NCBI RefSeq assembly: GCF_039511225.1
Contig: NZ_CP154261.1
Span: 558,001 to 622,000, forward strand
DNA length: 64,000 nucleotides
Origin: Sphingobacterium multivorum
Lineage (GTDB): Bacteria > Bacteroidota > Bacteroidia > Sphingobacteriales > Sphingobacteriaceae
Direction of reading: 5' to 3'
Both the position numbers and the translations under genes were made by a program. This document shows, piece by piece, positions 35,851 through 44,656 of this stretch. The number at the start of each line of letters is the position of its first letter. Positions within the stretch are counted from its first letter, which is position 1. The notes beneath the pieces are model-generated. The model was not told where the DNA came from. It saw nothing but the letters and a program-made list of their open reading frames with translations, and did not search any database.

Positions 35851-35914
35851 TGTTTCACAGTGAATGCTAAAATAAATAGGTTGTTTCTTAATTTAGATGT
35901 AGCTTTTTAATGTT

Positions 35915-36307
35915 ATGGGTATCATATTATCAGAAAAAGAAATAGAATCAGTGGTTAAATTGACTCCATTTGATAGATATAAATACTTTCTGAAAAGAGT
36001 GGCTGATACTGAGAGGATGTATACTTTAGTTAATGGCAATAACGAATATGCGCTTTCCGAGGTAAAAGGAAATTACGTCTTTTCATTATGGCCTTTTAGA
36101 GAATATGCACTATTATCAATTGTTGGGGAATGGGATAATTATCAGGTAAAGGAGATAACTTTAGATCAATTTGAGAATGAGGTTATAGATTTTATTGAGG
36201 AAAATAAATACTTAATTAATGTTTTTACAGTCGATTCAAAAGCAGGTTTTATTGTTAACTTGATAGAATTTGCTCGAGATTTGAGTGATGAGTTGAAAAA
36301 ATATTAG
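35915..36307 (+). CDS. DUF2750 protein, probable immunity
   Basis: 130-residue cytoplasmic protein. The DUF2750 pattern is clear: FLKRVADTERMYTLVNG, then LWPFREYALL and GEWDNYQVKEITLDQFENEV. DUF2750 genes are often found in polymorphic toxin immunity arrays. It follows the first ankyrin gene by 64 bp in the same direction. No cognate toxin tip is visible, so it may protect against toxins of other strains. Confidence 0.75.
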   Translation: MGIILSEKEIESVVKLTPFDRYKYFLKRVADTERMYTLVNGNNEYALSEVKGNYVFSLWPFREYALLSIVGEWDNYQVKEITLDQFENEVIDFIEENKYLINVFTVDSKAGFIVNLIEFARDLSDELKKY

Positions 36308-36338
36308 GTTAGCACTAGGTCATACTCACTTATTTCAA

Positions 36339-37004
36339 ATGTCAGAATCCATCAAAATGAATATAGAGGATGTTTCAAATGAATTGCTGTCGCGAATTCA
36401 TGATAGTTTTAAAGAATTTGATTTTGTTTTAAATAAAAGCCAATCCGAATTTAAAAGAAATGTTAATGATTGTACACAGATAGTTGATCTATTCTTTTAT
36501 AAAAAAAGCCAATTTATTACTATTGAACCTGAAATTAGAATCAAAGAACATCAAATTGAAAAGATCTATAGAGCGGTATCTCAAATAAAGGATAGGCCGT
36601 ATTTAACATTAGGGAACCATTTATTTGAGATTGTAAAATATATTGATCATGGTATAGAAATAGACGATTCGGAAGAGGAGATCCGAGATTGGCTAGTAGA
36701 AGATGAAGATGATATAAGTAAGCTAGTAGAAATTATTCCTAAATATTTAAAAGGAACAATACTACCGTATTTTGATCAAAATAGCTCTGTTCATAGGGTT
36801 GATGAATTATTGAATAAATATCCGCGAGAACTTTCAATTCATAACGTAATGTATCCGCTGAGGGCTAACATTGCGATAATAGCAGCTAAATTAAACCAGA
36901 ACCCTAAATTCGACGAATTGCTTGAAATCTATGATGAGGAGCTTTACGATGCGGTGGAAACATATAGAGGGGAATTTTTGAAATTAAAAAGGGAACTCAA
37001 ATAG
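36339..37004 (+). CDS. Hypothetical protein in the immunity array
   Basis: 221 residues, acidic, no signal peptide or membrane segment. I do not recognise a family with certainty. The first ~85 residues (helix, then FKEFDFVLNKSQSEFKRNV, a beta pair and IRIKEHQIEKIYR) recall the DUF4304-like layout of several immunity proteins; the C-terminal half is helical with an EDEDD patch near 128 and a PLRANIAIIAAKL helix. It lies 31 bp after the DUF2750 gene. Immunity is inferred from context only. Confidence 0.55.
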   Translation: MSESIKMNIEDVSNELLSRIHDSFKEFDFVLNKSQSEFKRNVNDCTQIVDLFFYKKSQFITIEPEIRIKEHQIEKIYRAVSQIKDRPYLTLGNHLFEIVKYIDHGIEIDDSEEEIRDWLVEDEDDISKLVEIIPKYLKGTILPYFDQNSSVHRVDELLNKYPRELSIHNVMYPLRANIAIIAAKLNQNPKFDELLEIYDEELYDAVETYRGEFLKLKRELK

Positions 37005-37162
37005 GGATGCTTAAAATTTAAAGAGTAAAGAATTGAAAATAGTTAAATTATATATATTCCTTTTGATTATTTGATGGTTAATGTGTTTGTCACAGAGGAG
37101 AAGTCGATTAATTAAGGCCAATAGTGATAAGCTGAATTTCTAAATAGCCATTTCTGTTAATA

Positions 37163-37965
37163 ATGAATTTAAGAAATATAACAATCGGCTTGGATTATGA
37201 TACGTATATTGACTTGGATAATGCATTGCGCTACCAATTTCAACTTCGCACACGTTTTATTTGTAATTTCCTGTCCCGTCGTATACGAGAATTTAAAGTG
37301 AATACAAATCGTCAATATAATATGATTTCGGTTGCTTTATTACCGATGCATAGCGAGATAAAAAGTACAAAATAAAATATGGAGATGTATTAGCAACATA
37401 TTTACCGTTCGATGATCAAAAGTATAAGGATTCTGTTCAAAATAACAATTTTGCCTATTATTTAGATCTACTACAACAAGGATTTATTAAGGCGTCAGAA
37501 TTCACTATTGTACCTCTCGAAATACTTTTGAAATTGCTATATGATTTTAAAGAGGGGGAGTATAAAAATGAGTGGATACATAAAAAGAAACGTTTTAAAG
37601 ACATTGATTTGGAAATTGTATTACGTTGTGAGTTCACGAGTAGCTATTTCCAGCTTATAACTATGGTAAGCCAGATCTCAACGAAAGAAAAGCTAGTTGA
37701 GGGAATTGCCATGAGAACCGAACCCGACGAGGTGTTGTTTGATAAAATGTTTAAAGATATTTTAGTTGATGATAAATCCATTATCATTACAGATTCTAGT
37801 GATTCTCCTCGAGTTCTAATTGATTTGAAAGATGTTAAACGGGGTGTTTTTAACAAAAAGTTTGCTCCATATATTTATGATTATTCATATTCAGAGGCAG
37901 AGAACGAACGGTATGAAGCTACTCACAACAATGTCGTTAGAATATTATCCTATAGTGGAAATTAG
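37163..37965 (+). pseudogene. Unknown immunity-array gene split by a frameshift in an A-run
   Basis: A 70-codon frame from 37163 and a frame open from 37354 to 37965 overlap at an A5 run (37360-37364). Adding one A would join them as ...MHSEIKKYKIKYGDVLATY..., giving one protein of about 267 residues. The N-terminal part would otherwise stop at 37373-37375. The C-terminal part is beta-rich (DIDLEIVLRCEFTSSYFQLI, SIIITDSSDSPRVLIDLKDV). No family is recognised. Either a true one-base deletion or a homopolymer sequencing error would explain it. Confidence 0.65.
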
Positions 37966-38449
37966 AGATGGAATCAATTATTTATATATTTTGGAATCAA
38001 TTAGTGCTTTTTGGAAGTCAAATAAAATGGAAGTAGAATAATGTTCTGAACTTGTTTATGGATTTTTAATTCTACTTAAAGAACATAACAGCACCTTGTT
38101 TAGCCATTGGTATAAGAAGGGCCGGAGTAAAAAAGATGCAATGAAAAATGAAATAATTTTGGAACCTCTTTTTTTTAATAATGAAATTAATAGAAATTGG
38201 GATAAACTATTTCACAATCTAGGTGCAAGAATTTCCTATTGGACGGGAAATATTGGACCTGCAGATATTAGCTTTCAGGTTGGAGTTTATGGTGATAGGC
38301 CTCATCATGTGAACAGCTGTGTTTTAGGTCTGCCTGAGAAATGTGATTTTTATGAAGATGAACAAAATAGGATAAAATTAATTAGATTGTTTAAGGAATA
38401 TTGGAAGCCAGGTGAGCTATTAATTAATGGCTCAAAAGTTAACTTTTAG
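37931..38449 (+). pseudogene. Imm52-like immunity gene with an internal stop codon
   Basis: An in-frame ATG at 37931 leads through SISAFWKSNKMEVE to TAA (38039-38041), after which the same frame continues CSELVYGFLILLKEHN, SHWYKKGRSKKDAMK and SFQVGVYGDRPHHVNSCVLG to 38449. This matches the layout of Imm52 proteins: a short N-terminal strand with a Trp, an EC-containing helix, a WYKKGRS-type motif, then a beta-rich end. The TAA falls where a Glu before Cys would fit, so a GAA-to-TAA change is likely. The remaining downstream ORF would need a TTG start at 38096 and is unlikely to be functional. Confidence 0.6.
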
Positions 38450-38476
38450 ATGTTGTTAGAAAAGAATTAATATTAA

Positions 38477-38860
38477 ATGAGCTGGGACATAGTACTTTTT
38501 AAATCAAGACAGGATATAAGAGATCTTTCGATTCTGGATGAAAATAAACTCGAAGTGACAGATTTTAATCAGATTCTTGACAATTCATTCAGAGAAATTA
38601 AAGTGGATGGTGATCATCGGGAAATTAGTGGAGACGATTTTTCGATAGATTATTTCGCGTCTGAACCAAACAGCAATTTCATGCTGAGCCTAAATGGAGA
38701 GAAAGCTATGCAGATAATGATTGAGTTAGCGAAAGAGCATAAATGGCAAATTTATGATTCTGCTTTAGATGCGATGATCGATTTAGACAATCCTTTAAAT
38801 AACGGATATGAAAAGCATCAAAATTATGTTGAATATATTTTAAATAAACCCGAGGCTTAA
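38477..38860 (+). CDS. Hypothetical protein with SWDIVLF opening, probable immunity
   Basis: 127 residues opening MSWDIVLFKSRQDI, with DFSIDYFASE and a C-terminal helix HKWQIYDSALDAMIDLDNP. Proteins with this plan recur in Bacteroidota toxin-immunity arrays, but I know no assigned function. It is acidic, with no signal peptide, and lies 27 bp after the broken Imm52-like gene on the same strand. It appears intact. Confidence 0.6.
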   Translation: MSWDIVLFKSRQDIRDLSILDENKLEVTDFNQILDNSFREIKVDGDHREISGDDFSIDYFASEPNSNFMLSLNGEKAMQIMIELAKEHKWQIYDSALDAMIDLDNPLNNGYEKHQNYVEYILNKPEA

Positions 38861-38901
38861 TCATTGGCTATATCTTGTAAACAGCCATTAGATTTAAAAA
38901 A

Positions 38902-39257
38902 ATGACAAAGAGAGAGTTTTTAAGAAATGAACTGCTTCGCGGTGTTGAAGCAAAAATTGTGGATTCGGGATTTAAATTGATAAAATCAAAAGCATGTTTT
39001 ATTAAAAAGACAACATTTGGATGGATGAAATATGTAGTCACATTTCTTCTTGATGACAATGGTTGGATTATTAGACCAGATTTGTTAGCAAGATTTAATA
39101 ATGTGGAAGATTTCTTTCATCAAGGGTCAGGATTTGAAAAAAAAATATCAAAAAGTTGGATGAGGACTATTACCGTTACTATGAATCTTTTTCCGATGGC
39201 TTTTATCTAGAAACTTATAATAATATTCGGGAATTAGTTTTTAAAGATATTGAATAA
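38902..39257 (+). pseudogene. DUF4304-like immunity gene frameshifted at an A9 run
   Basis: The frame from 38902 (MTKREFLRNELLRGVEAK ... RFNNVEDFFHQGSGFEKK) follows the DUF4304 pattern: a GFKLIKSK strand, a beta pair and RFN-x-VE. At an A9 tract (39137-39145) the true continuation moves to another frame, reading IKKLDEDYYRYYESFSDGFY ... LVFKDIE to TAA 39255-39257, only 2 bp before the next ATG. One added A restores a 118-residue protein. In the current frame the product ends at 39210 with an unrelated tail (SWMRTITVTMNLF). This may be phase variation, decay or a homopolymer sequencing error. Confidence 0.65.
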
Positions 39258-39259
39258 AT

Positions 39260-39736
39260 ATGGATGCGGGCGAATTTGATGAGGTTATAAGCCTAATATA
39301 TCAAAACCGATTTACTGACATTGAAAAATTATTTAAATCTGGGCTGGACGTTAGAAAAAAAGATAACGAAGGAAGGACAATATTATTCCATGCTGTGCTT
39401 GATGATAACCCTGCTTTGGTAAGTTTCTTTATTAAGAAAGGATTTGAAGTGAACGTACAGGATAATTTAGGTTGGACTCCGTTACATCATTGTGCGCAAA
39501 ATTATCAAACTGAAATTGCAAAAATACTTATTGAAAATGGTGCAGATCTTGAGATGAATGATAATTATGGAAATACTGCTTTATTTCGGGCAGCATTTGC
39601 TTCACAAGGTAAAGGGGATATGATCAGATTATTACTGGAACACGGAGCCAATCAAGATAGTAAAAATAATGCAGGTGTTAGTCCAAGGCAGTTAGCAAAT
39701 ACAATAGAGAATTACGATGTTAAGCAATTTTTTTGA
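39260..39736 (+). CDS. Ankyrin-repeat protein, paralogue of the toxin-linked immunity protein
   Basis: 158 residues, about four ankyrin repeats. The first ~50 residues differ from the copy at 35344, but the remainder is nearly identical (LGWTPLHHCAQNYQTEIAKI, SQGKGDMIRLLLEHGANQDS). It starts 2 bp after the reconstructed end of the DUF4304-like gene. The product ends one residue earlier than copy 1 (FF instead of FFE) because of an extra T. It probably protects against a related toxin variant, or is the displaced immunity gene of a lost toxin tip. Confidence 0.8.
   Translation: MDAGEFDEVISLIYQNRFTDIEKLFKSGLDVRKKDNEGRTILFHAVLDDNPALVSFFIKKGFEVNVQDNLGWTPLHHCAQNYQTEIAKILIENGADLEMNDNYGNTALFRAAFASQGKGDMIRLLLEHGANQDSKNNAGVSPRQLANTIENYDVKQFF
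39479..39546 (+). repeat. 68-bp exact repeat shared by the ankyrin genes
   Basis: Identical to 35590-35657 over 68 bp. It is the core of a longer direct repeat of roughly 380 bp that spans the ankyrin repeats and runs past the stop codons (both copies continue with GAATGATGT). The two copies bracket about 4 kb of immunity genes. Confidence 0.9.
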
Positions 39737-39767
39737 ATGATGTCCCAGTGTGAATGAGTAAATGCTA

Positions 39768-39966
39768 TTTGATGTGAATATACGCGATAATTTATGATAG
39801 CTACCATTACAACATTGTGCACAAAATTACCTAGTTGGAATTGCAAAAATGCTTAAATGGTACGGGTCTCGGGATTAAGGATCATTACGGCAATACAGCT
39901 TTATTTTCGTACTACATTTGCTTCAAAAGCTAAAGGAGAGATGATCAGATTATTGTTGGAGGAGAG
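39768..39966 (+). pseudogene. Third, decayed ankyrin copy
   Basis: DNA clearly related to the two ankyrin genes: it aligns from FDVN-x-x-DNL through HCAQNY and IAKML to MIRLLLE, but with an early in-frame stop, several indels and no start codon. The run GAGATGATCAGATTATT is nearly shared with the other copies. The remaining 278 bp up to the next gene (39967-40244) hold no recognisable gene or consensus promoter. Confidence 0.8.
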
Positions 39967-40244
39967 TAACATTTTTTATGCAACTTCAATAGCTCGGCTT
40001 CGGCATAAAAAGTTAGGTGAAATATCAGTGCTATAAAACTCAGTAGTATTCGTTATTAACCGCTTAAACATCTATGACTTTTTATGTGTTTAATGAAAGC
40101 TGATCTTATAGAACGGATTTAATATTTGGATAAATACTGTTGTTGCTTAACGATAATTTCAATATTTTTGTTTCAAATTCTTTAGGCCACATTAACTTGT
40201 TGAATATGATCTACGGATTTAACTAACCTTATTATATTTTTAAA

Positions 40245-43200
40245 ATGCGAATTTTACGATATTTCGGTTCTCTTGCCCTTCTCCTGGTTTTCGGCTGTTT
40301 CTCTAGGCAAGCTCTTGCCCAAAATAAAGTCCATGAACCTACTTTTTTAAGCCCAAATGCTGCTTCCCTTTTAAGTTATAACCAGTCTTCTGTAAACGGA
40401 TATACTGGTCAGATAAATTTGAGCGTACCAATTTGGCATATTGAATCCAAAGGATTGTCGCTTAATCTATCTTTGGGATATAATTCTGGCGGAAACAAAG
40501 TAGAAGATATCGCATCATGGGTTGGTCTTGGATGGAATCTTTCGGGATTGCCAATGATCAGCAGACAGATCCGGGGTTTACCTGACGAGGAACCTGGAGG
40601 GTATATTGAAGGATACCAAGGACGTGCGATGGAATACTATGTCAATAATTTCGAAGGTTCTACTCTGTATAATGATTTTAAAATCTCATCAGCGACCAAT
40701 CCTGTAGATACTGAAGCAGATGTGTTTTATCTATCTGTGAGTAATTTTTCTGGAAGATTTTTTTATGACCAAATTTCAAACAGATTTCTGACGGAAGAAA
40801 TAACCGATATAAAAATTGTCTACGATCGGAATACAAATTCATTTACTGTAACTGATGATTCAGGAATTGTATATACTTTTTCAGTAGGAGAAACTTCCCA
40901 ATTGAATGGAACCGTTCCAGGTAAATCGACAGTGAACTCCTGGTTACCTAGCAAGATTGAAAATTCAACTAAAACTAGTAGCATTCAAATTGATTACACG
41001 CTAGAAAATCAATTAAGTTATCGTATAGGACCTAACTTAAAATACATACAATTTGGGCCCAATTATAATGGTAGCTTAAACGATAATTTTTCTTTTTTAA
41101 CGAGTTTAGTCAAGTCATATATGCCCTCTGTTATAACCTATGACGGTGGAAAGATCAAATTTATTAAGAATATAGCGGAAAGAGAGGATTTGGCAGGGGG
41201 ATATAGTTTGAACAAAGTGATCATTTCAGATTCTAAAGATAACGTAATTTCGCAAACTGATTTTCAATACTCGTATAAAGCAGGTTCGGGAACAACAACA
41301 TATCGCTCAAACAAATGGATGTTTTTAGATAGTGTAAACCTAAGTGGATCAAATGGCAGTTTTAATCAAAAATACCGCTTTAGTTATGATGTAGTATCTA
41401 TGCCTCCTTCTCGGATATCTTATGCACAGGACTGGTGGGGATATTATAATGGTGCAATTACAAATACTAATTTAATAGGCCCGAGTATGGTAACGGTACC
41501 TGGACAGACCAGCAAATTGCACATAGATGGTTCAAATCGTTTGGTCAATGAACAATATTCCCAATTTGGTATTCTTAAAAAAGTACAATATCCGACTGGG
41601 GGCAGTGCTGAGTATTCTTATGAGAATAATGAAACAGCTGATATGAAGGTTCCCTCGAGTTATGATAAACAACAATTGTTTCTTTCGGCCGAAGAAATGT
41701 GGCAGGATCCCGAGCCAGTTTTCCCCAATCAGAAGTCATTTGTTGCAAATTTTACGATAAATAATAGCTTTGATCCTTTCTTAAACAATAATCCAAACGG
41801 AGGAGCATTTTTATCCGCCGATGTAACGGATTTAGGGGTACCTGCAGGTACCATGGGGGCTTCGTTACGGATTCGTGGGATTTCCGCTACCAATACCAAT
41901 ATCTCTCGTTTATTTTATGATAGTTTTAGCAATGCCTATTTCCCTAATGGTGATTACGAGATAAAGGCGGAGTTTAACCAAAATCCTCCCAATTATATGA
42001 ACTTTGTGTGCGGATTGTCCTGGTATACTAAAAGAAGTTTGACAACAAATAAATTAGGGGGGCTTAGAATTCGTGAGACTAAAGACTATCCTGCTATTGG
42101 TACCATTGCATTTGTCAAAAAATACTATTATTCTTATGACCGGTTCGGACAGAAATCTTCGGGAAAACTTTTTAGTGGAAGCAACTTTAACAACGTAATA
42201 GATCATGTCTCTCATATTCAGAACAATCAGATAGGTTTAAATTATTATGTAGAAATATCTGCTTCGCCAAGTACACAGACAACATCTCAAAGTTCTTCGG
42301 TAGTTGGTTACGATCGGGTATATGAAATGATGATAAGCAATAACGACACAACACTTGTGAAGTACGATTATATCAATTTACCAGATGAAAACTCTTTTAC
42401 ACATCCTTATCCTCCGGCGCAATCCTTTGTATTGCAAAACGGGAAAATTCGACAAGAAACAGTTTACTTATTGAAAAATAACAAATTAGATTCTCTCCAA
42501 AAAACTTCCAATGACTATGATCTGACTCCAGGAGATCAAGTATTTTATAATTTGAAAAGAATTGATGATGACGGAACTTATGGAGGGGCATTTACAGGTA
42601 CGATCGAATATCCTGGTTATTATCCTTATACTTTTACACGTTTAAAATGTAATTTGTTAAATACTGTAAAGACAACGTACTCTCCAGTAGGTAACACTCA
42701 GTCTTCAACGACGAATTTTTATAACGATTTAGGTGATTTAATTCAAAGTGACCAAAGTTTAAGTACGGGTAGAACAACACGATATAAATTCATATATCCT
42801 GGAGAAACGACGTTTAACGGTGCGAATGAAAGTGCACGGCTTTGGATGGTGGCAAATAACGTAGTGGCAAAACCCGTTCGTACGAAAAAATACGAAGTTA
42901 ATGGCAGTACAGAGAAATTGTTGGAAGAGAGTGTTTCCTTTCATAAACAATATGGAACTCTTTCTCAAAACGTATTTATTGAAAAGACTGAAATATTGAA
43001 ACCCACTGAAGTTAGTGAACGTATAGTTTTCCCATCCTACGATAAATATGGAAATCTGCAAGAAATAAAAAAACAGGAAAATCCAACGGTAACCTATCTT
43101 TGGGGCTATAATGGTCTTTATCCAATTGCCGAAATCAAGAATGCAACTTACACAGAAGTGGCTACAGTACTCACTCAAGCGGCGATCGATAACCTGAACG

Positions 43201-43451
43201 GCAGTCAGACTGAGGCTAGCATGGAGACCCTGATCAAAGCAGCATCGGATAAGCTTCGTAGTGATTCTAGACTTGCTAAGGCCATGGTGACGACCTATAC
43301 CTATAAGCCCTTGGTTGGTATGACGAGTAAGATGGATGCCCGTGGGATTATCGAGTATTATAACTACGACGGTATGCAGCGCCTGCAGGCCATCCTTGAC
43401 CACCTAAACAATGTAAACAGGTCCTTTGATTACCATTACCGTTCCAATTAA
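40245..43451 (+). CDS. RHS-companion secreted protein with YD-type C-terminus
   Basis: 1068 residues with signal peptide (SLALLLVFGCFSRQALAQ). The N-terminal half is a beta-rich SpvB/RHS-like module (TGQINLSVPIWHIESKG, ASWVGLGWNLSGLPMISRQI). The C-terminus ends like the last part of an RHS shell (YKPLVGMTSKMDARGIIEYY, YDGMQRLQAILDHLNN). In Bacteroidota this type of gene usually precedes a DUF6443 RHS toxin, but here the next gene is a WYL regulator and the only RHS toxin lies upstream. It may be the surviving half of a second toxin locus, or act with the toxin at 31782. There is no toxin tip. Confidence 0.75.
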   Translation: MRILRYFGSLALLLVFGCFSRQALAQNKVHEPTFLSPNAASLLSYNQSSVNGYTGQINLSVPIWHIESKGLSLNLSLGYNSGGNKVEDIASWVGLGWNLSGLPMISRQIRGLPDEEPGGYIEGYQGRAMEYYVNNFEGSTLYNDFKISSATNPVDTEADVFYLSVSNFSGRFFYDQISNRFLTEEITDIKIVYDRNTNSFTVTDDSGIVYTFSVGETSQLNGTVPGKSTVNSWLPSKIENSTKTSSIQIDYTLENQLSYRIGPNLKYIQFGPNYNGSLNDNFSFLTSLVKSYMPSVITYDGGKIKFIKNIAEREDLAGGYSLNKVIISDSKDNVISQTDFQYSYKAGSGTTTYRSNKWMFLDSVNLSGSNGSFNQKYRFSYDVVSMPPSRISYAQDWWGYYNGAITNTNLIGPSMVTVPGQTSKLHIDGSNRLVNEQYSQFGILKKVQYPTGGSAEYSYENNETADMKVPSSYDKQQLFLSAEEMWQDPEPVFPNQKSFVANFTINNSFDPFLNNNPNGGAFLSADVTDLGVPAGTMGASLRIRGISATNTNISRLFYDSFSNAYFPNGDYEIKAEFNQNPPNYMNFVCGLSWYTKRSLTTNKLGGLRIRETKDYPAIGTIAFVKKYYYSYDRFGQKSSGKLFSGSNFNNVIDHVSHIQNNQIGLNYYVEISASPSTQTTSQSSSVVGYDRVYEMMISNNDTTLVKYDYINLPDENSFTHPYPPAQSFVLQNGKIRQETVYLLKNNKLDSLQKTSNDYDLTPGDQVFYNLKRIDDDGTYGGAFTGTIEYPGYYPYTFTRLKCNLLNTVKTTYSPVGNTQSSTTNFYNDLGDLIQSDQSLSTGRTTRYKFIYPGETTFNGANESARLWMVANNVVAKPVRTKKYEVNGSTEKLLEESVSFHKQYGTLSQNVFIEKTEILKPTEVSERIVFPSYDKYGNLQEIKKQENPTVTYLWGYNGLYPIAEIKNATYTEVATVLTQAAIDNLNGSQTEASMETLIKAASDKLRSDSRLAKAMVTTYTYKPLVGMTSKMDARGIIEYYNYDGMQRLQAILDHLNNVNRSFDYHYRSN

Positions 43452-43554
43452 GCCTACCCGTTATGAAAAAGAACTTTTTAATCTTATTGTCGTTAGCCGC
43501 ATTGGTGGAGATTTTGATACCGTTAAATATGGAATAACTCGTACCTTTATCCCT

Positions 43555-44508
43555 ATGACCGATATCCAGAAGAGATTTGACCGTATACTTGCTATTTATA
43601 TGCATCTGCAAGCTAAACCTGTTGTGACAGCTGCAGCGTTGGCAGAACGATATGAAGTAAGTCAGCGTACCATTTATAGAGATATTCGTTCTCTGATGCA
43701 GGCAGGGGTACCTATTTATGGTGAAGCGGGAAGCGGTTATTCTTTGGTGGAGGGATATAAGATGCCACCTTTGCAATTTACAAGGGAAGAGGCATTGAGT
43801 TTTGTCGCAGCAGAGAAATTAGTTGAAAAATATACAGACCGGAATCTTGCTCATCATTTTACCACGGCATTGCTGAAAATGAAAGCTATATTACGGGGCA
43901 ACGAAAAAGAACAGGTAGCCTTAGTTGGGGATAACTTTCTGGTGCGCGGTGGGCGGCATCAATTCAATGAGAAGCTAACCCATGGCACCAATATTCTGAT
44001 CGAAAGCATCGCAGCAAAGAAATGTGTTGAAATCTATTATTCCAAACCTTCCGATAAAACTCCAGAAAGGCGTGAAATCGAAGCTGTGGGTATTTTTGTG
44101 GAGAGCAAGTTTTGGTATGTACTTGCTTTTTGTAGATTGCGACAAGATTATAGGCAATTCCGCTTGGATAGAATAAACAATATTAGAATACTTGCTGAAG
44201 ATTTTGGAAAAGAGCATCCCGAACTGTCTTTCTTTCTGAGTAAGCGACATGAAGTGCCGACAACCAAAGTGGTGGTGCAAGTGGATAAAGAAATGGCTAG
44301 GTATATGGAGTGGGATCGTCACTATTTTGGTTTCCAAGAAGAAATTGTTACCGATAACTATGTGGAAATGCATTTTGACTGCATAAATATGGAGAATGGG
44401 TTTGCGCGCTGGTATCTCATGTTTGCGGATAAAGGTCGCATAATTGAACCCGAATCGCTAAAAGATGTTGTAAGACGTTTGCTTTCGGCTGCTTTCAAGC
44501 AAGTTTAG
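43555..44508 (+). CDS. YafY-type HTH-WYL transcriptional regulator
   Basis: 317 residues from the ATG at 43555. The frame is open back to 43426, but the extra residues overlap the preceding gene and are not part of the family. The N-terminal helix-turn-helix (VVTAAALAERYEVSQRTIYR, DIRSLMQAGVPIYGE) is followed by a WYL ligand domain whose WYL site reads FWYVLAFCRLRQDYRQFRLD. Such regulators respond to ligands or nucleic acids and often control the neighbouring gene; here a convergent DinB-family gene. Confidence 0.88.
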   Translation: MTDIQKRFDRILAIYMHLQAKPVVTAAALAERYEVSQRTIYRDIRSLMQAGVPIYGEAGSGYSLVEGYKMPPLQFTREEALSFVAAEKLVEKYTDRNLAHHFTTALLKMKAILRGNEKEQVALVGDNFLVRGGRHQFNEKLTHGTNILIESIAAKKCVEIYYSKPSDKTPERREIEAVGIFVESKFWYVLAFCRLRQDYRQFRLDRINNIRILAEDFGKEHPELSFFLSKRHEVPTTKVVVQVDKEMARYMEWDRHYFGFQEEIVTDNYVEMHFDCINMENGFARWYLMFADKGRIIEPESLKDVVRRLLSAAFKQV

Positions 44509-44548
44509 CTGTACATGAAGGAATCAGGATTCTTTACTATGGTAAAGG

Positions 44549-44588
44549 AAAAACTTGTTCGGCGGAAAGGGAGGATGCCGAACAAGTT
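44549..44588 (-). terminator. Terminator of the DinB-family gene
   Basis: A perfect 12-bp stem (AACTTGTTCGGC at 44552-44563, GCCGAACAAGTT at 44577-44588; 13-nt loop). The A5 run at 44549-44553 gives a T-run on the minus strand, so it terminates the DinB gene; on the plus strand it has no T-run. Confidence 0.75.
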
Positions 44589-44656
44589 AAACTGTAAATT
44601 GTACTAAAAAGTTTTTGATCCATGTCAGGATAAAACTTCCGTTGTCTGTATCATTA

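Noticed and set aside
37005..37162. Remnant toxin tip between immunity genes (short CHRGEVD-like frame)
   Set aside because: Only a few codons resemble a nuclease end, with stops on both sides; not enough to call.
38096..38449. Independent gene starting with TTG
   Set aside because: The start is in the middle of a helix of the Imm52-like fold and the frame is continuous upstream through one stop codon; a pseudogene explains it better.
42759..43403. Minus-strand 214-codon frame under the RHS-companion gene
   Set aside because: Antisense to a clear RHS-type coding sequence; its composition reads as a codon shadow, with no recognisable fold.
43426..43554. N-terminal extension of the WYL regulator
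   Set aside because: The extra 43 codons overlap the preceding gene and lie before the conserved HTH start; ATG 43555 fits the family.
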